Below, piece after piece: positions 61,321 through 64,000 of a stretch of DNA of 64,000 nucleotides. The translations under genes and the position numbers were made by a program. Position 1 is the stretch's first letter. The number at the start of each line of letters is the position of its first letter. The DNA lies in assembly GCF_029784135.1 (NCBI RefSeq), contig NC_073745.1, positions 311,068,258 to 311,132,257 on the forward strand. The letters run 5' to 3'. Source of the DNA: Toxorhynchites rutilus septentrionalis. Taxonomy: Eukaryota; Arthropoda; Insecta; Diptera; Culicidae. The notes under the pieces were generated by a model. That model did no database searches and had not been told where the DNA came from. It was given only the letters and a program-made list of their open reading frames with translations.

Positions 61321-62772
61321 CCAAGGAGTGAAACGATTCTGAAAAATGAAATATCAATAAAATACTGAAATTATCAGTTCCTTGTTTCAATATATTTTTG
61401 GGAATAAAAATGAGGTGCGCTTATACGAATTTCTACGCCGAAAGCGTGTTTTCGCAATTTAAAATAGCTGTTGACAATTGACCTGGGACAATCAATAGTG
61501 AAATTTATTTGATATTCAAAGCTCCTATTGAGGCAATGTTTATATATTAAAAATCCAATTTACAGTTTTCAAACAGTTGAAATATATTGGTGCGCTTATA
61601 GGAAGAAACGCGTTGTATTCTTGATGATAATATTTGGTTTCTGGAGTTTTCTCATAATTTTTATTCCTGTTGGTGTCATTTGTTTTCATCATGGCACTTA
61701 TTTTCTTGAGAATGAAATCAAATGGATGATGTTTTTCATATAATGTGTGAATGAAATGAATGATTCTTTTTTTTTCAACGCTTCAAGAGCAAAAGTAAAA
61801 ATTGAATATTCAATTCAAAGACAACCACCAGCTGCTGGCAACGCTCCCAAGAAAGTAACCATTTTTTCCGTTGCCACCGTTTTCTTCGCCATCACCGAAA
61901 GCGTAGTGCGAAAGAAAAAGAGACACACACACGGTTCGACGGTAACGAAGACGAACAAGAAGAGCCTCACATCCTTCGAAGTTTCAAGGATACCACGCGC
62001 ACACTCCCGGCTCACTGCTGTGGTGTGTATTTCGCGCTTTTGTATTTTCGCACTCTGTGCGCGCGTCTGTATGGGTGATCCAGCACACAGCAGCAGCATC
62101 CAATCGCAGGATTTTATTTGGCACCGAGCGAAACGGATGCAAAAAATCCTTACGCTGCGAGAGGGATTTTTCTGTTCTTCCGCCACAGTGCAAAGCGCTG
62201 CCGCTTTGCTATTCGGGATTCGCACATGGGGTGAAAAAACGAACCCTTTCTTTCCTTGCGTCCTTCGAGGGGCGCGTTTGGGGTGGTAGGGTTCGGGTTG
62301 GTTATTTACTGTAGAAGAAGGTTGTGTATCGGCGCCTTAAGACGGTACCTTTTTTGCGCAAATTTGGCGCTATCACGGTATTGGTTCGTAATTTTTCGGT
62401 TGATTTTTCGACGACTACACCGCTCTTTCTTGGGGCCGTAAACTTTTTGCGCCTTCTTTCGGAGATGAACATTAGATGGAGACCGGCGTGTTTTTCTTCC
62501 TTGGATTGATTAGTCTGTATGTGTGTGCGAGCGAACGAACCACCGCACAATCTTACAAGACGAGGCGTAATTTTTGATTTGGCACAATGAAGGGTGTTAT
62601 TAGGCGAACGAGTCCAACCGTAAACGGTCGCTTTCTGGAGGCGACCGACCGTTCCCTTGTCGGGGTAGAAAAAAACGGAGTATTCTAAAAAACAAAAAAA
62701 AACTTTATAAGTGAGTTACCATATTTTCCAACGGTCTAGTTTGACCGTTAGCAATCGCGCGCGCGAATCAAG
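61321..62772. other. no gene recognised; GC-richer from 61.85 kb
   Basis: 61321-61840 is AT-rich. 61850-62772 is GC-richer, with open frames up to 180 codons without known domains on both strands. It may be the promoter and 5' untranslated region of the candidate gene that follows. Confidence 0.4.
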
Positions 62773-63222
62773 ATGGTCACCACCTGTTGGGAAACGGTCC
62801 CGTTCAAGGGGGTCGCCATTTCTGCGTCCGACAGCGAACCAAAGTAAGTGCCTTAATCTGTAAATACCTGTACATAGCTGGAAGCACGTTTGTGCCATGA
62901 TCTTTACCCGGTTTGATTTATACTAACTTGGCCGTTTGACACGTGCCTCACTGTGTCCAGTTTGTTTCCGGTGACCGACCGCTGCTCGGTGGACGAGTTT
63001 TTCTCGGCTCAATTACAACAGCGGCCTGACTGGCGGCTGGAGCAGGATGGACAATGTCCGGCAATGACCAGTAGGTTGGAAATGGACGAGCCGACCAGTC
63101 GTCGTCGTTCCACTGACGATAATATTGGTGTTTATTGTCGTCCGAATGGCGATAATCTTCCGAAGCAAATTGGTGGCAGAAGCTTCGGCAGGATCAGTTG
63201 TGCAGTTACAAGTGACTGGTAA
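62773..63222 (+). CDS. candidate two-exon gene, function unknown
   Basis: An ATG in fair context (62773) opens 71 nt that end at a good donor AA|GTAAGTG (62843/62844). An acceptor TGTCCAG at 62954-62960 joins in frame to 261 nt ending with TAA at 63220-63222. The product would be about 110 residues, rich in Ser, Arg and Asp, with no domain or signal peptide that I recognise. ACTG|GTAAGC at 63218 is another good donor, so the protein may continue in an exon outside the window. Overlapping open frames and lack of homology make this weak; it may be an untranslated exon. Confidence 0.25.
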
Positions 63223-64000
63223 GCACGTGGAGCGTTTGTTGTCTGGGGCCGTTGAAGTGGTAATTGATGGGCGAATGTATTCCGTTCAACTGACCCAGAG
63301 CGGACAGGGAATCGAGGGTTATCGAAAGAGGAGGAGGCATGGGTGATTTATGAGCTATCGGTGTACTTTGGCATTTGAATATATGTATAAATATATAATA
63401 TAACAATCATCAGATGGAAAGTGAAACGAATGTGTGCTTGAGAATTCGGTGTTGTGCCTGCCTGAGGGAATTGACAGAGAATGACATGTAATTGAGTGTA
63501 CACAACGATCGTAGCAAAAGTGTAATACTTGAATGAATAAAAAAAAAACATTCAGGTTGTGAATATCTACAGTGAAAAGATTCGAGTTGAAACCAAAATC
63601 AAAGAAAATATATTCTTTCCCAAGTTGTTTTTGTGATGAATATTCAAAAATTACTGATGAAAACTGTGCAATATTATTTACCGTGCAATCTATAGTCAAC
63701 TCTCCCTAACTCGATATCCAATATCCATATCGAGATACAGAACATCGAGTTAGGGAGAGTTGACTGTATTATGTGATTTAACACTATTCCCACCAAAAGT
63801 GTCAAGACAACTTTCAATAGTTGAATATAAAATTGTTTTGCGTGCAATTTTATTTTTGTTTTCAATGATCACTTCTTAAGTTATTTTCATTAAAAAAGAC
63901 GATTGGTCGGAGTTGGAATACACAAAATTGTGGTACGAATAGCGATGAAGTGTGTATTTCAACACCTAACAGAAATAGTATAAATGGCATAATTTCTATT
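63223..64000. other. AT-rich DNA with a miniature element
   Basis: No gene is recognised apart from the element at 63693-63766. AATAAAAAAA occurs near 63536. Confidence 0.45.
63693..63766. mobile_element. 74-bp pogo-like miniature element
   Basis: Perfect 22-bp inverted repeats (63694-63715 and 63744-63765; core CAACTCTCCCTAACTCGAT) surround a 28-bp centre. TA lies on both sides (63691-63692 and 63767-63768). The ends resemble pogo/Tigger type terminal repeats. It is almost nothing but its two ends. Confidence 0.85.

Noticed and set aside
61747..62289. 180-codon plus-strand open frame
   Set aside because: Its composition changes along its length, it overlaps a 136-codon frame on the other strand and no domain is seen.
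1..64000. CRISPR array, operon or endogenous viral insertion
   Set aside because: No regularly spaced identical repeats with unique spacers were seen, the gene structure is eukaryotic, and no reading matched a viral polymerase, capsid or glycoprotein outside the LTR and non-LTR retroelements.

Overview
This window looks like gene-poor, repeat-rich DNA from a culicine mosquito, most likely an Aedes. The reasons are a clear insect visual arrestin gene with short introns, ITmD37E transposons (a family first described in mosquitoes), four copies of a tRNA-derived SINE resembling the Aedes Feilai family, many MITEs and foldback elements, and long AT-rich spacers. Genus and species are inferred; nothing in the window fixes them.

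Two host genes are well supported. PEX7, the peroxisomal PTS2 import receptor, lies on the minus strand at 5689-6852 in four exons. A visual arrestin of the Arr2 type lies on the plus strand at 42702-44161 in four exons, with a TATA box, a photoreceptor-type homeodomain-like site upstream and a probable poly(A) signal near 45232. A third two-exon candidate at 62773-63222 is weak. The two sure genes are unrelated in function and do not form an operon or pathway.

Region by region: 1-4.4 kb holds a decayed Ty3/gypsy (mag-type) gag-pol, direct repeats ending in the motif GACGTAGTCCTACGTC, and a 1.3 kb foldback with a textbook TATA/Inr core promoter at one end. 7-11.4 kb holds nested insertions (a MITE inside a repeat; a SINE inside a 2 kb foldback inside a mariner relic). 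14-16.3 kb has a mariner relic, a MITE and a SINE. 17-22.5 kb has two decayed transposases and a Tc1 element broken by two stop codons. 25.5-28.6 kb has a SINE, a nearly intact ITmD37E element with identical 49-bp ends and a foldback MITE. 30-32 kb has a MITE carrying a second type of SINE. 36-37.7 kb, 41 kb and 46 kb carry mariner/ITmD37E relics. 47-52.2 kb has a Harbinger-like MITE, further mariner relics and an RTE/SINE-like element. 54.8-61.3 kb has two MITEs, a DD37E relic and a 2.5 kb non-LTR retrotransposon interrupted by a SINE. The very end has a 74-bp pogo-like miniature element.

I found no CRISPR array, no true tRNA or rRNA gene, no recognisable viral insertion and no new multi-gene protein system. 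The most interesting signals are structural: long inverted repeats that could make hairpin RNA, one with a promoter beside it; a short stem-loop present three times with a compensatory base change; the recurring GACGTAG/CTACGTC motif; and two places where a palindrome marks a template-switch type mutation.
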